From NCBI GenBank assembly GCA_002309615.1, contig DBXT01000051.1, positions 1-43,406 on the forward strand: 43,406 nucleotides of DNA, written 5' to 3'. The DNA comes from Bacteroidales bacterium UBA1205 (lineage in GTDB: Bacteria > Bacteroidota > Bacteroidia > Bacteroidales > WCHB1-69). Below, piece after piece: positions 1 through 8,195 of this stretch; positions within the stretch are counted from its first letter, which is position 1, and every line of letters starts with the position of its first letter. A model generated the notes under the pieces. It searched no databases. It was not told where the DNA came from and saw only the letters and a program-made list of their open reading frames with translations. A program made the translations under genes and the position numbers.

Positions 1-474
1 TACATTCTTTACCGTCATGGATACCCCATGATTGTTGTAAGGACAAAAGACAAGAAGAATTATCTTGCAGCATTAAGCAAATGTGATGTTGTCGTAGGAA
101 AAATACCATCAGACGGAGCGCAGGCATCGTTAGAGCAAACCAAGCCCTTTGTTGACTATATGACAGGCGTTCTCTGCAAGGACATCAGTACGAATATTGC
201 TATCATCAAAGACAAAGACAGAACGATATGGTGGTATAATGGTGAACTTATCACCTTCAGGAGTCAAAACACAATTAATTTATTAGATGCTCTCAATGAA
301 GATGGCAAGATTACAGTTCGCGATTTGGCAGACAAACTTGGAATTAATAAATCGGCTGTTCAAAAGCAACTCAAAACCCTACAAGATAAGGGTTATATAA
401 TTAGAGTTGGCGGCAGAAGTGGTTATTGGAAAGTTATTATTGTTTGTACCACTCCAGATGGTGGTACAAAATAA
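1..474 (+). CDS. Fic family protein, C-terminal part (5' truncated by window edge)
   Basis: The frame is open from base 1, so this is the C-terminal 157 residues of a longer protein; the in-frame ATG at 28 is internal. The segment around YRHGYPMIVV and FVDYMTGVL matches the region that follows the catalytic core in Fic-domain proteins. The last 60 or so residues form a winged helix-turn-helix (DLADKLGINKSAVQKQLKTL). Fic enzymes usually transfer AMP to target proteins using an HPFxxGNGR motif, which lies outside the window and cannot be checked. Fic genes with this C-terminal DNA-binding domain are often placed between hsdM and hsdS in Bacteroidota. The gene's last codons overlap an inverted repeat (443-470), so the winged helix may bind its own 3' end and the hsdS leader. 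Family assignment is fairly sure; function in this operon is inferred. Confidence 0.8.
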   Translation, partial: YILYRHGYPMIVVRTKDKKNYLAALSKCDVVVGKIPSDGAQASLEQTKPFVDYMTGVLCKDISTNIAIIKDKDRTIWWYNGELITFRSQNTINLLDALNEDGKITVRDLADKLGINKSAVQKQLKTLQDKGYIIRVGGRSGYWKVIIVCTTPDGGTK

Positions 475-532
475 TAAAGGTGATACAATTTGTACTACCT
501 ATTATAGTGGTACAATTAAATATAGTGGTACA
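443..532. promoter_or_regulatory. Cluster of GTGGTAC half-sites upstream of hsdS (putative operator)
   Basis: Four direct half-sites of the form GTGRTAC begin at 461, 480, 507 and 525. Two inverted copies lie at 446-452 (GTACCAC) and 492-498 (GTACTAC). The first pair makes a perfect 10-base inverted repeat (443-452 with 461-470) around an 8-base loop. The last two share the 12-mer TATAGTGGTACA, 18 bases apart. The cluster fills the gap between fic and hsdS, which suits a transcription-factor operator. A terminator or attenuator hairpin is less likely because no T-tract follows. The binding protein is unknown; the winged helix encoded just upstream is a candidate. Confidence 0.55.
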
Positions 533-547
533 GATAATGAAACAAAA

Positions 548-1810
548 ATGAATAAAGACAAACATATCCCCTCCGGGTACAAGCCCTCCCCCCTCGGCAT
601 CATTCCTGAAGACTGGGAAGTGAAGAGGCTGGGAGAAATAGCAAGAATTGGTTCAGGTGGGACACCATCCAAAGCCAACCAAGAATATTGGGGAGGAAAT
701 ATTCCATGGATTACTACTGCATTATTGAACAATCCATACATTGATGCAGTCGATGAGTTTATTACCGAACAAGGATTAAAAAATTCATCTGCACAATTAT
801 TGAATTCTGGAGTTTTGCTTATGGCCATGTATGGGCAAGGACAAACAAGAGGAAAAGTGTCCAAACTATTAATAAATGCATCAACCAACCAAGCCTGCGC
901 ATTTATTGACATCCATACCGGGAATACAGATTATGTTCATCAATACCTAATTGCAGATTACGACAACATTAGGAATAAAAGTAATGATGGAAATCAGAAA
1001 AACTTGAGTTTGGGAATAATCAATAACATTCAAATAACCTTCCCTCCTATTGCCGAACAACAACGCATCGTTTCCGTTCTTTCCCTTTGGGACACCGCCA
1101 TAGCCAAGCAGACCGCCCTGATAGAGCAACTCACCATGCGCAAGCGCGGCCTCATGCAGCAGCTGCTCACTGGGAAGAAGCGGCTGAAAGGGTTTGAGGG
1201 AGAATGGAAGGAAGTGAGGTTGGGAGATATTGGAGACACATATAGCGGCCTTATAAACAAAAACAAAGACGATTTTGAAGAAGGGAACGCACACTATATC
1301 CCATACATGAATGTGTTTTCGAATGAGAAAGTTGACACAAACAATCTCGGACAGGTTAAAGTGTCTGTTTCTGAAAACCAGACCAAAGTTAAACATGGCG
1401 ACATCTTTTTTACAGTTTCATCCGAGACCCCAGAAGAAGTCGGAATGGCTTCGGTGTTATTGTATGACATAGAAAACACATATCTCAATAGTTTTTGCTT
1501 TGGTTACAGACTAAATGGATTTGAAACACTATTACCTGTTTTTGCTTCATACTTGTTAAGGGGAAATTCATTTCGTAAAGAAATGTATAAAATAGCCCAA
1601 GGTTCTACGCGATTCAATATTTCCAAAAACGAAGTAATGGACATGAGAATAGCACTACCAAGCATTGACGAGCAAAATGCCATCGCTTCGGTTTTGGTCA
1701 ACGCCGACAAAGAAATCGAGATACAAAAACAAAAACTGGCGGCCATGCAGGAGCAGAAGAAGGGGCTGATGCAGGTGCTGCTGACTGGAAAAAGGAGGAT
1801 AAGAAAATGA
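548..1810 (+). CDS. hsdS: Type I restriction-modification system specificity subunit S
   Basis: The 420-residue protein has the two-half architecture of HsdS. Each half has a target-recognition domain starting with a W(E/K)xxRLG-like motif (EDWEVKRLGEI near residue 25; GEWKEVRLGDI near 220). Each is followed by a conserved helical spacer (PPIAEQQRIVSVL and LPSIDEQNAIASVL) ending in LLTGK(K/R)R. HsdS chooses the DNA sequence that the HsdM2S and HsdR2M2S complexes methylate or cut. The ATG at 548 was chosen because the family's usual N-terminus (PLGIIPEDW) follows it; the longer open frame back to 407 overlaps fic and has no family similarity. The stop overlaps the next start as ATGA at 1807. 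The spacers are richer in G+C than the recognition domains, a common mark of domain exchange in hsdS. Confidence 0.95.
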   Translation: MNKDKHIPSGYKPSPLGIIPEDWEVKRLGEIARIGSGGTPSKANQEYWGGNIPWITTALLNNPYIDAVDEFITEQGLKNSSAQLLNSGVLLMAMYGQGQTRGKVSKLLINASTNQACAFIDIHTGNTDYVHQYLIADYDNIRNKSNDGNQKNLSLGIINNIQITFPPIAEQQRIVSVLSLWDTAIAKQTALIEQLTMRKRGLMQQLLTGKKRLKGFEGEWKEVRLGDIGDTYSGLINKNKDDFEEGNAHYIPYMNVFSNEKVDTNNLGQVKVSVSENQTKVKHGDIFFTVSSETPEEVGMASVLLYDIENTYLNSFCFGYRLNGFETLLPVFASYLLRGNSFRKEMYKIAQGSTRFNISKNEVMDMRIALPSIDEQNAIASVLVNADKEIEIQKQKLAAMQEQKKGLMQVLLTGKRRIRK

Positions 1811-3519
1811 ATAAGACTAAAATATGCTGTTTAAACATCGACCAAGAGGTTTGCGATGTATTATCAAAGACTTTTGAAGTTTATAACGGAAGTCTTGGAA
1901 AACTAGTTGATGTGAAAGAGCAAAACCAACAATTTGGACAAGCACACTTATTATCAAATATTGATTTCCCAAAAAACGTTCATGAATACGAGATTTTCAT
2001 AACCGATTTGGCTAATTACACCATAGTTGAATATAAAGAAGAAGACCATCAAAAGAAAAATATTGTTGGCAACACTGATGAATACTTCATTTCAGAGTAT
2101 CCAACGACATTGTTTAACCCTATCCCTTTTGGTTGCATGTTACTAAAAGCTCGAACCAACAAAGGGGCTGTGTCTCGTCCTAAACTAAACATCATATTCC
2201 AGTTCGAAAAACAAGACGTTGAATACACCATTCATGATGTGGCAGCCTATAGCACTCGTAATGACACTTGTTTCAAAGAAACAAATTTCTCTATCACTGA
2301 AGATTTTACAGACAAAACAATATATGGAAACGAAGTCCAAATCTGCAATTTGCCTATTGCGAGAACTCTTTTTAATAGTTTTATCAATGAAATAACATAC
2401 CATCAAACATTTAAACAACCAACAACTTGGGACAAGGAGAAGAGCATGACTGTTCTTAATGATTATTTTATTCCGTTGTTAAAAAACAAACTTGGGCAAA
2501 TCATCTCATATATATGGATTTCAGAACGAGAAATTACATTTATGCTTCCTCAATTGAAATCAAAAAATCAATTTCTTGAGATTCTATTTAAAGAAGTATT
2601 GTATCAGTATTATTCCGACTACTTTCCCGAAATCGAAACTAAAACCTGGACTCGCAACCATCAGTATTATTTACCAGAACAACAAAAACTTGAAGAAGAA
2701 AAGCAGAAAGCAACAAAGAAATACCAAGAAGAAATCGAACGCATCGACAAAGAATTGGAAGCGGCCGCCAATAAGTATACATTTTTACATGATATTCTAA
2801 TTGAAACAGGGGATAAACTCGTTAAAAGTATAATCACCTACTTAAAATGGCTTGGTTTTGACAATGCCATCGAAAAAGATAAAACAGCTACGGAAGGGCT
2901 ATTTGAAGAAGACATTCAAATTGATTTAGGAGAAAAAGGTCTTCTTATCATTGAAGTAAAAGGCATCAATGGAACTTCAAAAGATTCAGAATGTTCACAG
3001 ATCAGTAAGATTAGGCACCGTAGATGCAAAGAAAGAAACCGCTTTGATGTGTTTGCCTTATATATTGCCAATAATGAAAGGAACGTTGAGCCCCTAAAAA
3101 GGACCATTCCTCCGTTTAATGACAATCAAATACAAGATGCTATAAACGATGAAAGAGGCCTAATGTATACATGGCAATTATTTAACCTTTACTTCAATGT
3201 TGAAAACGGGTTTATTTCTAAAGAAGAGGCTCGCAATCGTTTCTTACAAATTGGTTTAGTTGATTTTACACCAAATTTGAAAGAGTTAGGAAAACCATAT
3301 AAGTTCTATCAAAACCACACAGTAATATGTGTTGAGTTAAACCACAACACAATTCATATTGGAGACACACTTGCTTATGAAAAGGACGGAAGGTATTATC
3401 CCATTACAATTACCGAAATACAGCGAGATGAAAAAACAATAAAAGAAGTTTCAGATGGAAAAGTGGGAATAAAGGTTAATGAAAAAGTTCCAGAGATAAA
3501 AATGTTATATAGAATATAA
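1807..3519 (+). CDS. Uncharacterised protein with PD-(D/E)XK-like nuclease motif
   Basis: This 570-residue protein is not one I recognise. About 285 N-terminal residues form an unfamiliar mixed domain, followed by a Glu/Lys-rich coiled coil (about 289-325). After that come a helix pair and a stretch reading QIDL then LLIIEVKG (D373, E383, K385), which fits the catalytic strand pair of PD-(D/E)XK nucleases. The last 70 or so residues (HIGDTLAYEKDGRYYP) look like a small beta-barrel. There is no signal peptide or membrane segment. Its start overlaps the hsdS stop by four bases, so it is translated with hsdS and sits between hsdS and the AlbA_2 gene. An accessory nuclease or effector tied to the restriction system is inferred from motif and position only. 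The motif call is moderate, the function weak. Confidence 0.65.
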   Translation: MNKTKICCLNIDQEVCDVLSKTFEVYNGSLGKLVDVKEQNQQFGQAHLLSNIDFPKNVHEYEIFITDLANYTIVEYKEEDHQKKNIVGNTDEYFISEYPTTLFNPIPFGCMLLKARTNKGAVSRPKLNIIFQFEKQDVEYTIHDVAAYSTRNDTCFKETNFSITEDFTDKTIYGNEVQICNLPIARTLFNSFINEITYHQTFKQPTTWDKEKSMTVLNDYFIPLLKNKLGQIISYIWISEREITFMLPQLKSKNQFLEILFKEVLYQYYSDYFPEIETKTWTRNHQYYLPEQQKLEEEKQKATKKYQEEIERIDKELEAAANKYTFLHDILIETGDKLVKSIITYLKWLGFDNAIEKDKTATEGLFEEDIQIDLGEKGLLIIEVKGINGTSKDSECSQISKIRHRRCKERNRFDVFALYIANNERNVEPLKRTIPPFNDNQIQDAINDERGLMYTWQLFNLYFNVENGFISKEEARNRFLQIGLVDFTPNLKELGKPYKFYQNHTVICVELNHNTIHIGDTLAYEKDGRYYPITITEIQRDEKTIKEVSDGKVGIKVNEKVPEIKMLYRI

Positions 3520-3531
3520 AACGCCTTCACT

Positions 3532-4974
3532 ATGATAACAAAACCCGAACTGCAAGAATTACTGCAAAGCACCGAGACCTATCGCGTGGAGCGCACCACC
3601 TCTACCGGCGATATGGATAAGTTTCAGGAAGCCATCTGTGCTTTCTCCAACGACTTGCCCAATTCCAGAAAAAAAGGGTATTTGATCATTGGGGCCTACG
3701 ACAATGGCACCTTGTCGGGGCTTAAAGTGGATGACGCCCTGCTCAAGAAGATTGCCGCCATCCGCTCCGATGGCAACATCCTGCCCCTGCCCATGATGTC
3801 GGTTGAGCGTTTCGAGTTCCCCGAAGGCGACTTGCTCGTGGCCGAAGTCTCACCTTCGCTGCTTCCGCCCGTCCGTTACCGTGGTCGGACCTTCGTGCGC
3901 ATCGGTCCCCGCCGCGACATCGCTACCGAGGCGGAAGAACGCATCCTGTTGGAGCGCAGAACCTCTTATATGGCCACCTTCGACGCCATGCCCTGCTTGG
4001 GAGCAACAATAGATGACATTGACACAGCTTTTATCAAGCAGGAATACCTCCCACAGGTTATTGATGCGGAAGTGTTGGCTGGCGACAAGCGCGACATCAA
4101 GGAGCAATTAGCTGCAATACATCTGTACGATTTAACGCACGATTGTCCTACCAATGCAGCCATCATCCTCTTCGGGAAGAATCCACAATATTTCTTACAT
4201 GGCAGCTATGTGCAATATGTACATTTTGCAGGGAAAGACAATGGAAGTGAAATCATTAACGAGCGTCAAGTAAAGGGAAGTCTCAGTAAGATGTTACCAA
4301 TACTTGAAAACTTTGTTAGGGATGCAGTTGTAACTATTCGCCCAGTACCTATTAGTATGCTACGAGAAAAGGCAGTGTTCAACTATCCAGAACTTGCACT
4401 GAGAGAATTACTAATGAATGCATGTATGCACAGAGATTATCAGTCAAACATGCCAATTCGTCTGTATCAATATGAAGATCGTATAGAGATTTTGAATGCC
4501 GGTGGTTTGTATGGTGAAGCCCGCCCTGAGAACTTCCCAACGGTAAATGATTATCGTAATCCTGTAGTAGCCGAAGCGATGCGTGGATTAAAGTATGTCA
4601 ACATGTTTAACCGTGGTATTCAACGTGTTAAAACAATACTTCAGGAAAATGGTAATCCAGAACCCAAATTCACCGTTGATAAGATTACTGCATTTGAAGT
4701 AACAGTGAAACCTACTTTATCACTTAACTTGGTCACTGACGAAGAAAAAGTGACTAAGTCAGTGACTAAGATGACAGAGACAATAAACGATATTATTGCT
4801 TTTTGCTCTACTCCCAAAAGCATGACGGAGATTATGGCGCACATCGGGCTTAAACATAGATATAATGTAAAACATAGATATATTGATCCTCTTATTGAAG
4901 GGGGCTTTCTCTCAATGACTATACCAGAAAAGCCTAATAGTCGTAATCAGAGATATCAACGTGTATTAACTTAG
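3532..4974 (+). CDS. AlbA_2 (Schlafen-like) domain protein with GHKL ATPase-like and winged-helix regions
   Basis: The 480-residue protein follows the COG2865 layout. The N-terminal AlbA_2/Schlafen AAA_4-type domain (about 10-130) contains FSNDLPNSRKKGYLIIG and RTFVRIG. A HATPase_c_4-like region (about 285-385) carries ELLMNACMHRDYQ and MFNRGIQRV. A winged helix closes the protein (about 425-480). Family members are usually annotated as putative transcriptional regulators or RecG-like helicases; some Schlafen-domain proteins act in phage defence. The gene is 12 bases after the nuclease-like gene and 83 before hsdR. The first 470 bases are distinctly G+C-rich (about 67 percent in 3841-3900) against about 38 percent in 4201-4260, suggesting a recombinant gene. 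A linker repeat (LNLVTD...VTKSVTK) has a second copy just beyond the stop. Confidence 0.85.
   Translation: MITKPELQELLQSTETYRVERTTSTGDMDKFQEAICAFSNDLPNSRKKGYLIIGAYDNGTLSGLKVDDALLKKIAAIRSDGNILPLPMMSVERFEFPEGDLLVAEVSPSLLPPVRYRGRTFVRIGPRRDIATEAEERILLERRTSYMATFDAMPCLGATIDDIDTAFIKQEYLPQVIDAEVLAGDKRDIKEQLAAIHLYDLTHDCPTNAAIILFGKNPQYFLHGSYVQYVHFAGKDNGSEIINERQVKGSLSKMLPILENFVRDAVVTIRPVPISMLREKAVFNYPELALRELLMNACMHRDYQSNMPIRLYQYEDRIEILNAGGLYGEARPENFPTVNDYRNPVVAEAMRGLKYVNMFNRGIQRVKTILQENGNPEPKFTVDKITAFEVTVKPTLSLNLVTDEEKVTKSVTKMTETINDIIAFCSTPKSMTEIMAHIGLKHRYNVKHRYIDPLIEGGFLSMTIPEKPNSRNQRYQRVLT
4720..4739 (+). repeat. 20-bp direct repeat, copy 1 (inside AlbA_2 gene)
   Basis: TCACTTAACTTGGTCACTGA occurs here in the linker between the ATPase-like region and the winged helix, and identically at 4975-4994. 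Weaker similarity continues about 18 bases further in both copies. Confidence 0.9.
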
Positions 4975-5013
4975 TCACTTAACTTGGTCACTGATGGAAA
5001 AAAGAGACTAAGA
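4975..5013 (+). repeat. Direct repeat, copy 2, immediately after the AlbA_2 stop codon
   Basis: The first 20 bases match 4720-4739 exactly. The copy starts right after the TAG at 4972-4974 and stays in the same reading frame, spelling SLNLVTDG before another stop at 5014. It looks like a remnant of a longer or recombined 3' end of the gene. It lies in the 83-base gap before hsdR. Confidence 0.8.
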
Positions 5014-5057
5014 TAATTGGAACAGCAGATAGTTAAATAAGTGGTTAAAAAGGAAAT

Positions 5058-8000
5058 ATGGATAGAATCTCATTTAAAGAAAACGACATCAGCAAAATCC
5101 CGGCACTGGAACTTTTACAAAAGCTGGGCTATAAGTACCTCTCACAAGAGGAAGCAATGAAATTGCGTGGAGAAAAAACCTCCAATGTGTTGTTGGAAGA
5201 TGTACTGCGTCAGCAACTTCGCCAACTGAACTCCATACGCATAGGAAGCCGCAGCGAGGCTCGCTTCTCGGAGCAGAACATCGAAAACGGTGTTATAGCT
5301 TTGCGTAATGTGCCCATGGAAGGCGGCTATCTCAACGCTAACGAAGCAGTCTATAACATACTCACACTCGGCAAAGCCTTTGAGCAAAGCATCGACGGCG
5401 ACAAGAAGAGTTATACCATGCGTTATATTGACTGGGAACATCCGGAGAACAATGTGTTTCATGTCACGGAGGAATTTGCAGTAGCACGAACCGGTTCCAA
5501 CGACACCTACCGACCCGACATCGTGCTGTTTGTCAATGGTATTCCGCTGGTTGTGATAGAGTGCAAACGCCCCGATATCAAAAGTGCGGAAGAACAGGCC
5601 ATTTCGCAACACCTGCGAAATCAGCAGGAAGACGGTATTCGCAGTCTCTATGTGTATAGCGCCTTGTTGTTGTCCGTCGGCAATAGTTTTGGAAGTTACG
5701 CCACCACGGGTTCCCCTGCTCAATTTTGGAGCAAGTGGCACGAGATGTTCATCAATAAAGAGGCGGAGACGGACTATCGGATGCGACTCCAAAAACTGGT
5801 GGAAGAGAGGGAACCCACACCTCAGGACGAGTATCTTTACAATTTATGCCGTCCCGAGCGACTTTTGGAACTCATCTTCCATTTCACCATCTACGATGCG
5901 GGTATCAAGAAACTGGCCCGCTACCAGCAGTATTTCACCGTAAAACAGACGGTGGAGCGGGTGAAAACGATAGAGGCCGGTCACAGAAACGGTGGTGTGG
6001 TGTGGCATACGCAAGGAAGCGGCAAGTCGCTGACCATGGTGATGTTGGCGCAGAAAATAGCACAGGAGCCCGGCATCCGCAATCCGCGCATCGTGCTTGT
6101 TACCGACCGCACCGACTTGGACAGTCAGATTACCAAAACTTTTCGCAAGTGCGGCAAAGAGGTGGAGAACGCCACCACCGGCCAACGATTGGTGGATCTG
6201 CTCGAAAGCGATACCGATGCTGTTGTCACCACGGTCATCAACAAGTTTGCTACAGCAATAAAGAAAATAAAAAAGCCGATAGACAATCCCAATGCTTTCA
6301 TCCTGATAGACGAGGCTCACCGCAGCCAGTACAAAGAGTTGGCCATACAGATGAGACGCGTATTGCCTAATGCGTGCAAAATCGCATTTACGGGAACGCC
6401 GTTGATGAAAAAGGAAAAGAACACTGCCCGCACTTTCGGCGGAATCATAAAGCCGGTATATACCGTCAAGCAAGCAGTAGAAGACAAAGCCGTAGTGCCG
6501 CTGCTTTACGAAGGACGTATCGTTCCGCAATCGGTAAGCGAAGGACCTATCGACAGCTTCTTCGACCGCGTGTGTGAGGATTTGACAGAATACCAGGCTG
6601 TTGACTTGAAGAAAAAGTTTTCACGAACCGATATTATAAATCAAACCGAACAACGCATATTTTCCATTGCCATCGACATATCAAAGCACTATGCCGACAA
6701 CTGGAAAAATACAGGATTCAAGGCGATGCTCGTCACCCCTAAGAAGAAAGTGGCCATCCTGTACAAAAAATACCTGGATGAAATAGGAAAAGTTGCATCC
6801 GAAGTGCTAATCACTGCCCCCGACGACCGAGAAGGGGAGGAAATGGCATACGGAGAAACTGCCCACGAAGTCAAGGAATTCTGGAAACGAATGATGGACG
6901 AACACGGTACGCCGCAAAAGTATCAGGAAAACCTTATAGCAAGATTCAAAAAGCAGGATAATCCTGAAATAATGATAGTAGTTGACAAACTTCTAACAGG
7001 ATTTGATGAGCCAAAGGTCGCAGTAATGTACTTGGACAGACATCTTGTCGGTCACACCTTGCTACAAGCCGTTGCCCGTGTAAACCGCACTTGCGAAGGT
7101 AAAGACTACGGATATATAATTGATTATTATGGCGTTCTGCAGAACTTGAGCAATGCTCTTGATTTATATTCCGAATACGATGAGGAAGATGCAAAAACAT
7201 TTACAGACACCTTGTTGCCTGTAGGCGACAAGATTGCAGAACTTCAACAAAAGTATTCCGACCTTTGGGATATGTTCAAAGGCATCACCAACAAACGCGA
7301 CTTGGAAGCATACGCACAAGCGCTTCGCATGGAAGACCGCCGTCACGAATTCTATGACCATTTTTCCGCATTTTCTTCAGTGTTGCAATTAGCACTTTCT
7401 ACACGGGAATTTCATGACAATACGGATGAAAAAACAATTCTGCGATATAAAGATGACCTGAATATGTTCAGCAAACTGCGAAACGCTGTCAGACTGCGCT
7501 ATTCCGATACAATAGACTACAAAAAATACGAAGCGAGAATTGAAAAGTTGATAAATCAACATGTAGAAAGCGATGAGGTAGAGGTAATAACCAATTTGGT
7601 AAACATTTTTGATAAGGAAAATTTCCAAAAAGAAGTGGACAATGTCATAGGAACTGCAGCCAAGGCCGATACTATCGCTACACGTACGGCTAAATACATC
7701 CGTGAGAATATGGATTCCGATCCTGCATTTTACAAGAAATTTTCACAACTTATCAAGGAAACGATAGAACTTTATGAGCAAGGTCGCTTGACCGACAATG
7801 AGTATCTGGAAAAAATGATCAAGTACAAAGAGGATGTATTGAATCATACCGACAGCGAATTGCCGGAAGAACTTGAACACAATAATGCAGCAAAGGCATA
7901 TTATGGCATAGCTTTGGAAAACTATAAGCGTCTTTTCCCCGAATTACCCGTAAAAGAAATGGCGTTGGCAACCGCTCATGCTTTCGATGACATTATTCGC

Positions 8001-8195
8001 CGAATGGTCATTATTGAAGGATATGTCTTGGTGGATTGGCAGGCCAAAAGCGACACAATCGGCAGGATGAAAATTGAATTGGAAGATGAGTTGATTGACA
8101 ACATCAAGCGAAAATACAACGTAAATTTAGCCTTCAATGAGATGGATGTAATCATTGACGGATGTGTGGAGGTGGCAAAGATATGGATACGATAA
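5058..8195 (+). CDS. hsdR: Type I restriction endonuclease subunit R
   Basis: HsdR is the DNA-translocating and cutting subunit of the type I complex with HsdM and HsdS. The 1045-residue protein has normal length for the family. The N-terminal nuclease shows PD at 153-154 and the E-x-K pair in IECK (E168, K170). The superfamily 2 motor shows Walker A TQGSGKS (318-324), DEAH (418-421), TGTP (445-448) and the motif VI region QAVARVNRT. All key residues are present, so the enzyme appears intact. The start at 5058 is preceded by AAAAAGGAAAT, a plausible ribosome site. The stop is overlapped by the next gene. The matching hsdM is not in the window and should lie upstream of the truncated fic gene. 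Confidence 0.97.
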   Translation: MDRISFKENDISKIPALELLQKLGYKYLSQEEAMKLRGEKTSNVLLEDVLRQQLRQLNSIRIGSRSEARFSEQNIENGVIALRNVPMEGGYLNANEAVYNILTLGKAFEQSIDGDKKSYTMRYIDWEHPENNVFHVTEEFAVARTGSNDTYRPDIVLFVNGIPLVVIECKRPDIKSAEEQAISQHLRNQQEDGIRSLYVYSALLLSVGNSFGSYATTGSPAQFWSKWHEMFINKEAETDYRMRLQKLVEEREPTPQDEYLYNLCRPERLLELIFHFTIYDAGIKKLARYQQYFTVKQTVERVKTIEAGHRNGGVVWHTQGSGKSLTMVMLAQKIAQEPGIRNPRIVLVTDRTDLDSQITKTFRKCGKEVENATTGQRLVDLLESDTDAVVTTVINKFATAIKKIKKPIDNPNAFILIDEAHRSQYKELAIQMRRVLPNACKIAFTGTPLMKKEKNTARTFGGIIKPVYTVKQAVEDKAVVPLLYEGRIVPQSVSEGPIDSFFDRVCEDLTEYQAVDLKKKFSRTDIINQTEQRIFSIAIDISKHYADNWKNTGFKAMLVTPKKKVAILYKKYLDEIGKVASEVLITAPDDREGEEMAYGETAHEVKEFWKRMMDEHGTPQKYQENLIARFKKQDNPEIMIVVDKLLTGFDEPKVAVMYLDRHLVGHTLLQAVARVNRTCEGKDYGYIIDYYGVLQNLSNALDLYSEYDEEDAKTFTDTLLPVGDKIAELQQKYSDLWDMFKGITNKRDLEAYAQALRMEDRRHEFYDHFSAFSSVLQLALSTREFHDNTDEKTILRYKDDLNMFSKLRNAVRLRYSDTIDYKKYEARIEKLINQHVESDEVEVITNLVNIFDKENFQKEVDNVIGTAAKADTIATRTAKYIRENMDSDPAFYKKFSQLIKETIELYEQGRLTDNEYLEKMIKYKEDVLNHTDSELPEELEHNNAAKAYYGIALENYKRLFPELPVKEMALATAHAFDDIIRRMVIIEGYVLVDWQAKSDTIGRMKIELEDELIDNIKRKYNVNLAFNEMDVIIDGCVEVAKIWIR

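Noticed and set aside
443..470. Inverted repeat read as a rho-independent terminator
   Set aside because: The stem overlaps the end of fic and is followed by AAATAATAAAGG, not a T-tract; related half-sites continue downstream, favouring an operator.
407..547. Upstream extension of the hsdS frame to an ATG at 407
   Set aside because: It overlaps the fic coding end and the half-site cluster, and the translated extension has no HsdS similarity; family proteins begin at about 548.
5844..6530. Long antisense frame opposite hsdR
   Set aside because: hsdR motifs in this interval fix the plus-strand frame; the antisense translation shows no family signature and is a composition shadow.
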